Assembly: GCF_000744375.1 (NCBI RefSeq)
Contig: NZ_JQLU01000005.1
Coordinates: 2,713,496-2,777,495, forward strand
Origin: Carnobacterium gallinarum DSM 4847
Lineage (GTDB): Bacteria; Bacillota; Bacilli; Lactobacillales; Carnobacteriaceae
Length of the DNA stretch: 64,000 nucleotides
Direction: 5' to 3'
Positions 8,370 through 18,159 of this stretch are shown here, in pieces. Under the pieces are notes generated by a model. The model was not told the DNA's origin and did no database searches. It saw only the letters and a program-made list of their open reading frames with translations. Both the position numbers and the translations under genes were made by a program. Position 1 is the first letter of the stretch. Each line of letters begins with the position of its first letter.

Positions 8370-9437
8370 ATGAGTCGAATTGATAAATTACGTAAAGGAA
8401 TGCAACAACGTGGCTTGGATGCATTATTGGTAACAAGTCCTTATAATTTGCGTTATGTGTCTAATTTTACTGGGACAACTGGCTTAAGTATAATTACTTT
8501 GAATGAAGCTTACTTTGTCACAGATTTTAGATACACTGAACAAGTTGCAGAACAGGCCAAAGGGTTTACGATTGTGCAAAATTTTGGTCCTATCTATGAT
8601 GAAGTTGTAAAAATTGTAACAGATCAAGAAATTGAAGCATTAGGCTTTGAACAAGATTTTGTGACGTTTAGTACCTTTGACATGCTTGAAGAAATTATTC
8701 CTGGAACAACTGATCTAGTTCCAGTATCAGGTTTAATTGAAGAATTACGTGAAATCAAAGAAGATAGTGAGATTGAAACAATTAGAAAAGCGTGTTCGAT
8801 TTCAGATGCAGCCTTCAAGTATATTTTAGGTGTGATTAAACCAGGAATGTCAGAAATTGAAGTCGCTAATTTATTAGATTTTCATATGCGTAGCTTAGGT
8901 GCGACAGGGGTTTCTTTTGATACGATTGTAGCAAGTGGTTTGCGCTCAGCAATGCCTCATGGAGTTGCTAGTTCTAAATTAATTGAAACAGGTGATTTTG
9001 TTACACTAGATTTTGGTTGTTATTATGAAGGATATGTATCTGACATGACGAGAACCATAGCTGTTGGTGAACCTAGTGCGAAGCTTAAAGAAATTTATCA
9101 GATTACATTAGATGCACAATTACGTGTGATTGATGCAGCAAAACCAGGAATGACAGGCGTTGAATTAGATGCTGTAGCTCGTGACTATATTGCGTCAAAA
9201 GGTTATGGGACTGCATTTGGTCACTCTACTGGTCATGGGATTGGTCTAGAAATTCATGAAGGACCAAATGTTTCTAAGTTAGCGGACAAAGCATTTGTGG
9301 CTGGCAACGTGATTACTGATGAACCGGGAATTTATTTGCCAGGAATCGGTGGTGTGCGAATTGAAGATGACTTATTGATTACTGCCACTGGTAATGAAGT
9401 CTTAGTTCATTCACCAAAAGAATTGATTATTCTTTAA
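8370..9437 (+). CDS. M24 family Xaa-Pro peptidase (YqhT-like)
   Basis: 355 residues: creatinase-like N-domain (1-125) and a pita-bread catalytic domain. All five metal ligands are present: Asp214, Asp225, His289, Glu318 and Glu332. It removes N-terminal residues ahead of proline, or splits Xaa-Pro dipeptides, in the cytosol; the exact specificity cannot be read from sequence. The ATG at 8370 was chosen because AAGGAGGAAG lies just upstream; a start at 8328 has none. Placed directly before efp, as yqhT is in Bacillus subtilis. Confidence 0.93.
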   Translation: MSRIDKLRKGMQQRGLDALLVTSPYNLRYVSNFTGTTGLSIITLNEAYFVTDFRYTEQVAEQAKGFTIVQNFGPIYDEVVKIVTDQEIEALGFEQDFVTFSTFDMLEEIIPGTTDLVPVSGLIEELREIKEDSEIETIRKACSISDAAFKYILGVIKPGMSEIEVANLLDFHMRSLGATGVSFDTIVASGLRSAMPHGVASSKLIETGDFVTLDFGCYYEGYVSDMTRTIAVGEPSAKLKEIYQITLDAQLRVIDAAKPGMTGVELDAVARDYIASKGYGTAFGHSTGHGIGLEIHEGPNVSKLADKAFVAGNVITDEPGIYLPGIGGVRIEDDLLITATGNEVLVHSPKELIIL

Positions 9438-9549
9438 AAAAGAATAGAATCATTAAATTTTGACTAGTGAAAATAGAATTCAATAGTAACAAGCTTTAAT
9501 AAATGGTACACTAGAACCATATATGCTAGACGATTTAGGAGGAAAATGA

Positions 9550-10107
9550 ATGATATCAGTAAATGATTTTAAAACAGGTTTAACGATTGAGTTTGATGGT
9601 GGAATTTGGCGTGTCGTGGAATTCCAACACGTAAAACCAGGTAAAGGAGCAGCTTTTGTTCGCTCAAAACTTAAAAATTTACGTACAGGTGCTGCACAAG
9701 AAAAAACGTTCCGTGCTGGTGAAAAAGTTGGGAAAGCACAAATCGATAACCGTCGTATGCAATATTTATATGAAAGTGGTGGCGCTCATGTCTTTATGGA
9801 CAGCGAAACTTACGATCAATTAGAATTACAAGAGTCTCAAATCGAAGATGAATTGAAATATTTAAAAGAGAATATGGAAGTTCAAATCATTATGTATGGT
9901 GCTGAAACATTAGGTGTTGAGTTGCCAAACACAGTTGAATTACGTGTTGAAGAAACTGATCCAGGAATTCGCGGTGATACATCTTCTGGAGGAACTAAAC
10001 CTGCAAAAATGGAAACAGGCGTATATGTAAATGTACCTTTCTTTGTGAATGCAGATGATGTTTTAATCGTTAACACACAAGATGGTTCTTACGTATCAAG
10101 AGCCTAA
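9550..10107 (+). CDS. efp: elongation factor P
   Basis: 185 residues, the full three-domain EF-P. It binds the ribosome between P and E sites and rescues stalling at polyproline. The loop that reaches the peptidyl-transferase centre reads VKPGKGAA, with Lys32 at the tip. In Bacillus this lysine carries 5-aminopentanol, made in part by YmfI. Genes for ymfF, ymfH and ymfI are present at 46.9-50.2 kb of this window, so this EF-P is probably modified the same way. Ribosome site TTAGGAGGAAA. Confidence 0.97.
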   Translation: MISVNDFKTGLTIEFDGGIWRVVEFQHVKPGKGAAFVRSKLKNLRTGAAQEKTFRAGEKVGKAQIDNRRMQYLYESGGAHVFMDSETYDQLELQESQIEDELKYLKENMEVQIIMYGAETLGVELPNTVELRVEETDPGIRGDTSSGGTKPAKMETGVYVNVPFFVNADDVLIVNTQDGSYVSRA

Positions 10108-10140
10108 TTAATTTTAAATAGGAAATTGGAGGTCTACCTA

Positions 10141-10578
10141 ATGGCTGAAGAAACAAAATTAACTTTACAAGATAACAAAACAAGTCTTGGCGAAATCGAA
10201 ATTGCTCCAGAGGTAATTGAAGTGATTTCTGGAATTGCTGCTAGCAAAATAGATGGTGTTTATTCAATGCATGGAAACTTAACATCTGGAGTTGCTGAAT
10301 TATTTGGACGCACAAGTCACAAAAAAGGTGTTCGTTTAGCAGTAGATGAAGATGGTTTAAAAGTAGATGTTTATTGCTTAATCAACTACGGAATTTCGGT
10401 TCCTAAAGTAGCAAGTGAGATGCAAGAAAAAATTCGTCAACAATTATTATTTATGACGGATATTGAATTAGCAGAAGTAAATATTCATGTAGTTGGGGTT
10501 GTTCCTGAAAAAGCACTTCCACAAGATTTATTAGACTTAGATTTAGATGATGAAGAAGAAGATGGTGAAGATGCGTGA
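10141..10578 (+). CDS. Asp23/Gls24 family envelope stress protein (YqhY-like)
   Basis: 145 residues: one Asp23 domain and a strongly acidic tail (DLDLDDEEED). The ATG at 10141 follows TTGGAGG (10126-10132); the TTG inside that ribosome site is not the start. In Bacillus YqhY sits in the accABC-yqhY-nusB context and is tied to acetyl-CoA carboxylase control. Here it lies between efp and nusB and overlaps nusB by 4 bases. Confidence 0.92.
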   Translation: MAEETKLTLQDNKTSLGEIEIAPEVIEVISGIAASKIDGVYSMHGNLTSGVAELFGRTSHKKGVRLAVDEDGLKVDVYCLINYGISVPKVASEMQEKIRQQLLFMTDIELAEVNIHVVGVVPEKALPQDLLDLDLDDEEEDGEDA

Positions 10579-11003
10579 GTTTAACAAGACGCGATATTAG
10601 AGAAAAAGCACTGCAAGCTTTATTCCAAATGTCAGCTAATGAAGATTTATCGATAGATCAAGCAATTCAACAAGCTTTAACAAGTGAAGATGAATTACTT
10701 GATGAGGTAGAAATTGTTGCTGTTCCTAAGTATTTGGAATTAGTAGTAACAGGCGTGCTACAAAATCAAGCGACAATTGACGAAAAAATTCAAGCAAACC
10801 TTGAAAATTGGTCAATGAAGCGTCTTGCTAAAACAGACTTAATTATCATGCGTATTGCAATTTTTGAAATGCTTTATGTAACAGATGTACCTGGTCGTGT
10901 TGCCTTGAATGAGGCATTAGAAATTACCAAACTTTATAGTGATGAAAAATCACGTAAATTTGTGAATGGTGTTTTAGCAAAAGTAGTCGATGAAGAAAAT
11001 TAA
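10575..11003 (+). CDS. nusB: transcription antitermination factor NusB
   Basis: 142 residues, all-helical NusB fold, with the typical start LTRRDIREKALQALFQM and the C-terminal FVNGVLAKV. Works with NusE (S10) on boxA RNA in rRNA operons. GTG start overlapping the stop of the Asp23-family gene (GTGA). An intrinsic terminator follows 15 bases after the stop. Confidence 0.95.
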   Translation: MSLTRRDIREKALQALFQMSANEDLSIDQAIQQALTSEDELLDEVEIVAVPKYLELVVTGVLQNQATIDEKIQANLENWSMKRLAKTDLIIMRIAIFEMLYVTDVPGRVALNEALEITKLYSDEKSRKFVNGVLAKVVDEEN

Positions 11004-11018
11004 GTTGAACAAAAAATA

Positions 11019-11044
11019 AAAAGAGGCTGAATAGCCTCTTTTTT
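11019..11044 (+). terminator. terminator after nusB
   Basis: Ten-base stem AAAAGAGGCT / AGCCTCTTTT with a GAAT loop and a T tail. Confidence 0.9.
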
Positions 11045-11195
11045 GCAGCCAATTATTAAAGTTCGTTTTTAGAGGTTTTTATGTCGATATTCAGCTTTGT
11101 TTCATGGAAAAATAGGGTTTTAACGAATTATAATATTTTTTTATAGAATAATGTTATTATTTTTAGCTTGATGACTATTTCCTAAGCGTCGCTTA

Positions 11196-11204
11196 TGTTA
11201 GAAT
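11196..11204 (+). promoter_or_regulatory. candidate extended -10 promoter for folD
   Basis: TGT-TAGAAT 44 bases before the folD start, directly after an AT-rich 150-base gap. No good -35 hexamer, so the call leans on the extended -10. Confidence 0.4.
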
Positions 11205-11247
11205 AGAAACTGTATCAAACGAACTAATAATTGAGGAGTGGTTTTAG

Positions 11248-12099
11248 GTGAGCGCAATAATTATGGATGGTAAAGGTTTAGCAGATGAAATGCAAATTGA
11301 AATGATTGAAGCAGTTCAGGAGTTAAAGAAAAATGGAATTACTCCAGGTTTAGTTGTTTTATTAGTTGGTGAAAATCCGGCTAGCCAAACATATGTAAAA
11401 AATAAAGAAAAACGTGCAGTTGCACTTGGCTTTCATTCTTTAGTAAAACGTCTACCAGCAACAATTTCAGAGGCAGATTTATTGAAAGAAATTGACCATT
11501 ACAATCAAGATAATGATTTTCATGGTATCTTAGTTCAATTACCACTTCCTGCTCATATAGATTCAGAAAAAGTTTTAAATGCAATTGATTCAACTAAGGA
11601 TGTTGATGGTTTTCACCCAGTAAACATGGGGAAATTATTAATTGGCAAACCAGATATGATTCCTTGTACGCCATATGGTATTATGAAGATATTCGCTCGT
11701 TATCAAATTGATTTGGCGGGGAAAAATGCAGTAATTATTGGTCGTAGTAATATTGTTGGGAAACCAATGGCCCAACTGCTATTAATGGAAGATGCAACAG
11801 TGACAATTGCTCACTCTAAAACAGCCAATTTAGCTGAATTAGCAAGAACAGCTGACATTTTAGTTGTTGCAATTGGACGAGGTCATTTTGTTACAAAAGA
11901 ATTTATCAAACCTGGCGCTGTTGTAATTGATGTTGGTATGAACCGTGATGAGAATGGAAAGCTAATTGGTGATGTAGCCTCAGCCGAAGTAGCGGAAATT
12001 GCCGGTTATTTAACACCTGTTCCAAAAGGCGTCGGTCCTATGACGATTACGATGTTATTATATCAAACAATAAAAAGTGCTGAAACAGCCTTAAGTTAG
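11248..12099 (+). CDS. folD: bifunctional methylenetetrahydrofolate dehydrogenase / cyclohydrolase FolD
   Basis: 283 residues. Interconverts 5,10-methylene-THF and 10-formyl-THF using NADP. Visible: catalytic Tyr49/Lys53 in [15 protein letters not shown], the Rossmann motif GRSNIVGKP, and the C-terminal [11 protein letters not shown] start with TTGAGGAG upstream. First gene of the folD-xseA-xseB-ispA-tlyA run. Confidence 0.97.
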   Translation: MSAIIMDGKGLADEMQIEMIEAVQELKKNGITPGLVVLLVGENPASQTYVKNKEKRAVALGFHSLVKRLPATISEADLLKEIDHYNQDNDFHGILVQLPLPAHIDSEKVLNAIDSTKDVDGFHPVNMGKLLIGKPDMIPCTPYGIMKIFARYQIDLAGKNAVIIGRSNIVGKPMAQLLLMEDATVTIAHSKTANLAELARTADILVVAIGRGHFVTKEFIKPGAVVIDVGMNRDENGKLIGDVASAEVAEIAGYLTPVPKGVGPMTITMLLYQTIKSAETALS

Positions 12100-12120
12100 T
12101 TTTGAAAAGGAGGGGATTTT

Positions 12121-13458
12121 TTGTCATCTGAATACTTAACAGTGACAGCTTTGACAAAATATTTAAAGCGCAAATTTGATGTTGATCCTTATTTAGAGCG
12201 TGTCTATTTAACAGGAGAAATATCGAATTTTAGAATGCGTCCAAATGCCCATCAATATTTTAGTTTGAAAGATAATCAAGCCAAGATTTCAGCCTTGATG
12301 TTTAAAGGTGCGTTTCAAAAATTAAAATTCACTCCGGAAGAAGGAATGAAAGTTTTAGTTATTGGACGAATTTCGCTTTATGAAGCCAGCGGCAACTATC
12401 AAATCTATGTAGAACATATGGAACCTGATGGTGTTGGTGCTTTGTATCAGGCGCTTGAAGAAATGAAGAAAAAGTTACAACAAGAAGGATTATTTAATGC
12501 ACCCAAGCAATTGATTTCGACTTTTCCTAAGCGTATTGCGGTTATCACTAGTCCTAGTGGTGCCGTCGTTCGAGATATTATGACAACGGTAAAACGTCGT
12601 TATCCCATCGTTCAACTAGTTATCTTTCCAACTCTAGTCCAAGGAGATCGTGCTGCAGATGATATCGTTCGCAGTATTCATTTGGTAGAAGAGCAAGGGA
12701 ATTTTGATACAATGATTATTGCTCGTGGCGGTGGATCGATTGAAGATCTATGGCCATTTAATGAAGAGAAAGTCGCTCGTGCGATTTTTGAAGCGACGAC
12801 ACCAAGTATCTCTTCTGTGGGGCATGAAACAGATATTACAATTGCTGATTTAGTAGCTGATGTTCGGGCCGCAACTCCAACAGCTGCGGCCGAGTTATCG
12901 GTACCGCTACTATCAGATGAACTTTTAAAAATAGAACAATTACGGATGCGCTTGTTGCAAAGCTATACTAGCAAGCTCAATGTATTGAATCAACGATTAA
13001 ATCATAGCTTAAGTTCTTATATTTTTCGTCAACCTGAACGTTTATATGAAGGCTATGCTCAAAACTTAGACTTGGTTTCTCAACGTTTAATGCGTAGTTT
13101 AACACAGCGAATCAGTGATCAAAGTAACTATCTAGATGTATTAAATGCCAAATTAAAAGCGAATAATCCACAACAAATGGTGAAACAAAAAAGAACAGAC
13201 ATTGAGACATTGACCATGCAATTAACCAATCAAATGGAACGCTATATGTCGGATAAAACAAAGGCTATTGATACGATGATGCAATCTTTAGATTATTTAA
13301 GTCCATTAAAAATTATGGATCGTGGTTATAGTTACGTAACAAAAGAAAATGAAGTGATTAAAGCTGCCAAACAAGTTGAGTTAGACGATACATTGCATAT
13401 TCATTTAGGCACGGGTCATCTTGAGGCAAAAGTAATCAAGAAAGTGGAGGAAAGTTAA
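12121..13458 (+). CDS. xseA: exodeoxyribonuclease VII large subunit
   Basis: 445 residues: N-terminal OB-fold (about 1-105), catalytic exonuclease VII large-subunit domain with ITSPSGAVVRD (142-152) and RGGGSIEDLW (202-211), then a long coiled-coil region (about 260-400) that recruits XseB. Degrades single-stranded DNA from both ends. TTG start with the strong ribosome site AAAGGAGGGG; the stop abuts the xseB ATG. Confidence 0.96.
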   Translation: MSSEYLTVTALTKYLKRKFDVDPYLERVYLTGEISNFRMRPNAHQYFSLKDNQAKISALMFKGAFQKLKFTPEEGMKVLVIGRISLYEASGNYQIYVEHMEPDGVGALYQALEEMKKKLQQEGLFNAPKQLISTFPKRIAVITSPSGAVVRDIMTTVKRRYPIVQLVIFPTLVQGDRAADDIVRSIHLVEEQGNFDTMIIARGGGSIEDLWPFNEEKVARAIFEATTPSISSVGHETDITIADLVADVRAATPTAAAELSVPLLSDELLKIEQLRMRLLQSYTSKLNVLNQRLNHSLSSYIFRQPERLYEGYAQNLDLVSQRLMRSLTQRISDQSNYLDVLNAKLKANNPQQMVKQKRTDIETLTMQLTNQMERYMSDKTKAIDTMMQSLDYLSPLKIMDRGYSYVTKENEVIKAAKQVELDDTLHIHLGTGHLEAKVIKKVEES

Positions 13459-13689
13459 ATGAGTGCAAAAGCAAAGATTAAATTTGAAGAAGCTATGCAA
13501 CAACTAGAAGAAATTGTGACGAATTTAGAACGTGGTGATGTTCCTTTAGAAGAAGCGTTGGAGCAATTTCAAAAAGGTGTTGGTTTAAGCAAACTATGTA
13601 AAGAAACTTTACAAAATGCTGAAGAAACATTAACCAAAATGGTAGATGAAAATGGTGAAGAACAACTTTTTGAAGATGCTAACGAGTGA
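13459..13689 (+). CDS. xseB: exodeoxyribonuclease VII small subunit
   Basis: 76 residues, two-helix protein with the family motif [19 protein letters not shown]. Six or more copies decorate the coiled coil of XseA. It starts immediately after the xseA stop, with GGAGG inside the end of xseA, and overlaps the next open frame by 4 bases. Confidence 0.95.
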   Translation: MSAKAKIKFEEAMQQLEEIVTNLERGDVPLEEALEQFQKGVGLSKLCKETLQNAEETLTKMVDENGEEQLFEDANE

Positions 13690-14594
13690 GTAGGGACGTG
13701 AACATGGAGATGACTTTAGATCAATTTAAAATGACTATGCTACCAAAGCTAGAAGAAACATTAAAACAACAATTAGCTGAAAATATGCCAGCAGATTCAA
13801 CCTTATACCAAGCAATGAATTATTCGGTAGAAGCTGGCGGCAAAAGAATTCGTCCCTTATTATTATTAGCGACAATTCAAGTTTTATCAGGCAATGTTGA
13901 AAGTGGTTTGTTAGTCGCTACAGCTTTAGAGTATATTCATACTTATTCCCTAATTCATGATGATTTACCAGCAATGGACGATGACGCATTACGTCGAGGA
14001 AAGCCGACGAATCATATTGTTTATGGAGAAGCTTTGGCTATTTTAGCTGGAGATGGTTTATTGACGTATGCTTTTGAATTGGTTGGGGAAAGCCCCTTCT
14101 TGACAAACCAACAGAGGGTTAAGTTAGTTGTAGCCTTAGCCAAGGCAGCTGGACCGACTGGAATGGTCTTAGGACAAGTTGCTGATATAGAAGGAGAAGA
14201 TCAACAACTTCCACTATCAGAATTACAAAAAGTACACCAGAAAAAAACAGGTGAATTATTAAAATTTGCCGCATATGCTGGAGCAGTTATTGCTAATGCA
14301 GATACAGCAACAGAAAAAAGTTTAGTTGAATTTGCAAGTCATATTGGTTTAGCCTTTCAAATTCGTGATGATATTCTAGATGTCATTGGAACAACGGCTG
14401 AATTAGGTAAAGAAACAGGAATGGACACGATTCATCAGAAGAGTACCTATCCTAATTTATTAACTCTAGATGGAGCGAAAGAAGCCTTAAATTTAGAATT
14501 AAATTTGGCTAGAAAAAGTATAATTGAATTAGAACAAACATTAGCAATTGATACTAGTTTATTAAGTGGCTTTATTGAACTATTAGAGATTTAA
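13686..14594 (+). CDS. ispA: polyprenyl (farnesyl) diphosphate synthase
   Basis: 302 residues from GTG 13686. Two Asp-rich motifs bind Mg-diphosphate: DDLPAMD (92-98) and DDILD (228-232); GGKRIRP (51-57) binds isopentenyl diphosphate. Makes C15 precursor for undecaprenyl-phosphate and quinones. The ATG at 13704 (6 codons in) has AGGGACG upstream and is an equally good start. In many bacilli dxs follows; here it does not, as expected for Lactobacillales that use the mevalonate route. Confidence 0.93.
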   Translation: MSRDVNMEMTLDQFKMTMLPKLEETLKQQLAENMPADSTLYQAMNYSVEAGGKRIRPLLLLATIQVLSGNVESGLLVATALEYIHTYSLIHDDLPAMDDDALRRGKPTNHIVYGEALAILAGDGLLTYAFELVGESPFLTNQQRVKLVVALAKAAGPTGMVLGQVADIEGEDQQLPLSELQKVHQKKTGELLKFAAYAGAVIANADTATEKSLVEFASHIGLAFQIRDDILDVIGTTAELGKETGMDTIHQKSTYPNLLTLDGAKEALNLELNLARKSIIELEQTLAIDTSLLSGFIELLEI

Positions 14595-14614
14595 ACAGAA
14601 AGATAGGCGATTTC

Positions 14615-15436
14615 GTGAAAAAAGAACGTGTAGATGTCCTTTTAGTAGAACAAGGTTTATTTGAAACCCGTGAAAAGGCGAAAAGAGCCATCATGGCAGG
14701 TCAAATTTATAATCAAAATGAAGAACGCCTTGATAAACCAGGGGAAAAAATTTCCATTGAAACAATATTAAAAATTAAAGGTGAAACTTTGCGTTATGTT
14801 AGTCGTGGTGGGTTAAAATTAGAAAAAGCATTAAATGTTTTTGATGTAGTTGTTGAAGATAAAATTTTATTGGATATTGGGTCTTCTACAGGTGGATTTA
14901 CGGATGCCGCTTTGCAGAATGGTGCAAAAATGAGCTATGCTTTAGATGTAGGCTATAATCAGCTAGCTTGGAAATTACGTCAAGATCCTCGTGTTGAAGT
15001 GATGGAACGCGTGAATTTCCGCCACAGCAAGCCAGAAGACTTTACAAAAGGACAGCCGACAATTGCTTCCATTGATGTTTCTTTTATTTCGTTGCGTTTA
15101 ATTTTGCCAGTTTTAAAAGAAATACTAGCACCAGGTGGCGATGTTATTGCCTTGATTAAACCGCAGTTTGAAGCTGGACGTGAAGGTGTTGGGAAAAAAG
15201 GAATTGTTCGTGATCCGGCAGTTCATAAACAAGTGCTTGAAGACATGCTCAATTTTGTAATCGGAATTGGCTATGATGTGATGGCGTTAGATTATTCACC
15301 AATTACAGGTGGTGAAGGAAATATTGAATTTTTGATGCACTTAAAATGGAATAAAAAAACAACTGGAACGATTGTTTATACAGTAAATATTGATTCAACT
15401 TTAGCGAGTGCATATGATAAGTTAAAAAATAAATAA
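14615..15436 (+). CDS. TlyA family rRNA 2'-O-methyltransferase
   Basis: 273 residues: an S4 RNA-binding domain (1-65) and an FtsJ-like methyltransferase domain with SAM motif DIGSSTGGFTD (87-97). TlyA of mycobacteria 2'-O-methylates 16S and 23S rRNA; Firmicute homologues (YqxC) are often labelled hemolysin A without good reason. GTG start. It lies between ispA and argR, as in Bacillus. Confidence 0.92.
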   Translation: MKKERVDVLLVEQGLFETREKAKRAIMAGQIYNQNEERLDKPGEKISIETILKIKGETLRYVSRGGLKLEKALNVFDVVVEDKILLDIGSSTGGFTDAALQNGAKMSYALDVGYNQLAWKLRQDPRVEVMERVNFRHSKPEDFTKGQPTIASIDVSFISLRLILPVLKEILAPGGDVIALIKPQFEAGREGVGKKGIVRDPAVHKQVLEDMLNFVIGIGYDVMALDYSPITGGEGNIEFLMHLKWNKKTTGTIVYTVNIDSTLASAYDKLKNK

Positions 15437-15445
15437 ACAAAAGCA

Positions 15446-15480
15446 AAGCATTTTATCTTTTTATAGATAGAGTGTTTTTT
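15446..15480 (+). terminator. terminator after tlyA-type gene
   Basis: G-U-rich 11-bp stem AGCATTTTATC / GATAGAGTGTT followed by TTTTT. Confidence 0.65.
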
Positions 15481-15665
15481 GTATAAACTAACGATAGGTG
15501 ATAGATATAAAGAACACTTCTTGCTGGCTTTACTATTATTTTTTAAATGAATTTTGATAAAAGATCATTTTTTATGGCTTAGTTCTTTTCTATATATCGA
15601 AAATACGGTATGATAGTAGTAATAAATGTATAAATATCCTGTTTTTTAGAAAATGAGGTGTAATC

Positions 15666-16115
15666 ATGAAAAAGAAAGAAAGACATCAACTGTTAAAAGA
15701 GTTAATTCAAGAGCACGTAATTGAAAAACAAGAGGACTTTGTTCGGATATTGGAAGAGAGAGGAATTGAAGTCACTCAGGCCACTATTTCGAGAGATATT
15801 AAAGAGCTTTTTTTAGTGAAAGTTCCTGCGCAAACAGGCGGATATCGTTACAGTTTACCACCAGATGTTCAATTTGATACTGCTAAAAAATTAGAGCGCT
15901 TAATTAAGGATGCATTTGTTTCGATTGATTACCAAGATTATTTCTTAGTTTTAAAGACCATTCCTGGGAATGCCTACGCACTAGGGAAATTAATTGAATC
16001 TTCAAGTTTTGATGGCGTATTTGGTACAATTGCTGGTGATGATACGATTTTAATTATTTGTCACAATGCAACAGCAGCATTACAATTACAAGAACATATT
16101 TTAAGTTTAGTTTAA
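15666..16115 (+). CDS. argR: arginine repressor ArgR/AhrC
   Basis: 149 residues. Winged-helix DNA-binding half with TQATISRD (37-44), then the hexamerisation and arginine-binding half with GNAYALG (101-107) and the ligand-contacting pair Asp125-Asp126 in GTIAGDDT. Controls arginine synthesis and deiminase genes. ATG with TGAGGTG upstream. Located before recN as in Bacillus. Lactobacillales often have two or three paralogues, so this copy's targets cannot be set from context. Confidence 0.94.
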   Translation: MKKKERHQLLKELIQEHVIEKQEDFVRILEERGIEVTQATISRDIKELFLVKVPAQTGGYRYSLPPDVQFDTAKKLERLIKDAFVSIDYQDYFLVLKTIPGNAYALGKLIESSSFDGVFGTIAGDDTILIICHNATAALQLQEHILSLV

Positions 16116-16197
16116 AGTGAATTTATTTAGTAATTTTTGACATTAAATGCAGATACTAAATAAGAGTGGCTAGATAAATAAAAAGAGGTGAATCAAC

Positions 16198-17919
16198 TTG
16201 CTACAAGAGTTGGCAATTAAGAATTTTGCGATTATCCACGACTTAGCTTTAAGCTTTGATAATGGGATGACTGTTTTAACTGGGGAAACTGGTGCAGGTA
16301 AATCAATTATTATTGATGCGGTAGGTTTGCTTGCTGGTGGTCGAGCCTCTACTGATTTTATTCGCCACGGTGAGAATAAATGTGTATTGGAAGGCTTATT
16401 TAGTTTAGATAAAAATGCGATTACTTTTGAGTTACTTAAAGAGTATGATATTGATTTTGAGGATCAGACAGTATTAATTCAACGGTATATTCATCGTAAT
16501 GGAAAAAATGTTTGTCGCATAAATGGTCGATTAGTAAATATTGCAACTCTTCGCCTAATTGGTGAAACAATGATTGACATTCATGGTCAAAATGAACATC
16601 AAGAATTAATGAATCCAGATCGTCATATAGAAATGTTGGATCAATTTGGGGATCGTGAATTGACTCAATTACTAATTGCATATCAAGAGACATTCAGTGA
16701 CTATCAAAAGGCTAAAAAAGCCTATGATAAGTGGCAAAATAGCGAACAAGAGCTGGCACAACGAATGGACATGTTAGCTTACCAAACAAACGATATTGAG
16801 TTAGCTGAATTAATTATCGGTGAAGAAGAGCAATTGATTGAAGAGAAGAATTTACTAGTCAACTATCAACGAATTGTTGGAGCTTTGTCAATAAGCTATG
16901 ATGCGTTACAAGGTGAAGAAGGAAGTGGTGTTGATTTAATAGGCACTGCTATGACTGAAATGAGTACAATCGAGTCCTTAGACGATCAGTACAAACAAAT
17001 TTCAGAAACAATTGCAAATAGCTATTTTCAATTGCAAGAAGCGGCCAGTGATATCTTAAAAGAAATGGATCAATTGGCGTATGATGAAGAACGGTTAAAT
17101 GAAATTGAAAAGCGTTTGGATTTTATTCAGCAATTGAAACGCAAGTATGGCGAAAGCGTATCTGACATTATGGATTACTATGAAAAAATTATGATTGAAT
17201 TGGATCAAATTCAAAATCGCGAAGGACATATGAATCAACTAATTAGTCAACTTGGAAGTTTAGCAACTATCTTAACAGATCAAGGCCAAGCTTTAACCGC
17301 TAAACGTAAACAAGTTGCCAAATTATTAGAAAAAGAAATTCATGAACAATTGAAAGAACTCTATATGGAAAAAGTAATCTTTGAAGTAAAATTCAGTACA
17401 ACTTCTGAAGCTGATTCAATGATGAATTTCCGAAAAGATGGACAAGATACAATTGAATTTTATATTGCGACGAACCCAGGAGAACCATTGAAACCTTTAG
17501 CTAAAGTAGCTTCAGGTGGAGAGTTATCTCGGATGATGTTAGCGATGAAAACAATTTTCTCTAAATCTCAAGGGATTACAAGTATTATTTTTGATGAAGT
17601 CGATACAGGTGTAAGTGGTCGAGTAGCTCAAGCTATTGCCAATAAGATTTATTTAGTAGCTGTTCACTCACAAGTGCTATGTATTACGCATTTGCCACAA
17701 GTTGCAGCGATGGCGGACCATCATTTGTTTATTTCTAAAACACAAGTAGAAGAACGAACGGAAACCCATGTAACCCTATTAAAACAATCAGAAAAAATTC
17801 AAGAGATTGCTAGGATGTTAGCTGGAACTGAAATTACAAAGCTAACCTTAAAACATGGGAAAGAGTTATTAGATTTAGCTAAAACAGAAAAAGCTAAATA
17901 TGCACTTAATGACCAATAA
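16198..17919 (+). CDS. recN: DNA repair protein RecN
   Basis: 573 residues of an SMC-like ATPase. Walker A GETGAGKS (29-36), IDIHGQNEHQ Q-loop (about 127-136), a coiled-coil middle (about 160-370), then the ABC signature ASGGELSRMM and Walker B SIIFDEVDTGVSG near 460-475. Acts early at double-strand breaks. TTG start with AAAGAGGTG upstream. No LexA box was seen in the 80 bases before it. The end is a strong terminator. Confidence 0.96.
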   Translation: MLQELAIKNFAIIHDLALSFDNGMTVLTGETGAGKSIIIDAVGLLAGGRASTDFIRHGENKCVLEGLFSLDKNAITFELLKEYDIDFEDQTVLIQRYIHRNGKNVCRINGRLVNIATLRLIGETMIDIHGQNEHQELMNPDRHIEMLDQFGDRELTQLLIAYQETFSDYQKAKKAYDKWQNSEQELAQRMDMLAYQTNDIELAELIIGEEEQLIEEKNLLVNYQRIVGALSISYDALQGEEGSGVDLIGTAMTEMSTIESLDDQYKQISETIANSYFQLQEAASDILKEMDQLAYDEERLNEIEKRLDFIQQLKRKYGESVSDIMDYYEKIMIELDQIQNREGHMNQLISQLGSLATILTDQGQALTAKRKQVAKLLEKEIHEQLKELYMEKVIFEVKFSTTSEADSMMNFRKDGQDTIEFYIATNPGEPLKPLAKVASGGELSRMMLAMKTIFSKSQGITSIIFDEVDTGVSGRVAQAIANKIYLVAVHSQVLCITHLPQVAAMADHHLFISKTQVEERTETHVTLLKQSEKIQEIARMLAGTEITKLTLKHGKELLDLAKTEKAKYALNDQ

Positions 17920-17925
17920 GAAAGA

Positions 17926-17967
17926 ATTGATTGAAATCAACTGCCCTTGATTTTAATCAATTTTTTT
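17926..17967 (+). terminator. terminator after recN
   Basis: Fourteen-base arms TTGATTGAAATCAA / TTGATTTTAATCAA with one G-U, 6-base loop CTGCCC, seven T. Confidence 0.88.
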
Positions 17968-18090
17968 AATTCAATTATTTGAAAATTCTTGAAAATAAAA
18001 AATATTACATAAAAATGACAAAAATGTGACGAAACCTATATGAATTCTAAAATTCTTTAAAATAGGGTATAAGATGATTTAGAAAATCGG

Positions 18091-18141
18091 TATACTAATA
18101 TTAAGCGCTTTAACTCTAAGAATTGGAAAATAGAGTTAAAG
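18091..18141 (+). promoter_or_regulatory. -10 element and perfect inverted repeat before the export operon
   Basis: TATACT at 18091-18096 may be the -10. Just downstream, CTTTAACTCT (18108-18117) and AGAGTTAAAG (18132-18141) form a perfect 10-base inverted repeat that ends 5 bases before the AAGGAGG ribosome site. It could be a regulator's operator or a leader hairpin that affects translation. The repeat is seen, the role is inferred. Confidence 0.5.
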
Positions 18142-18159
18142 TATTAAGGAGGATGAAGA

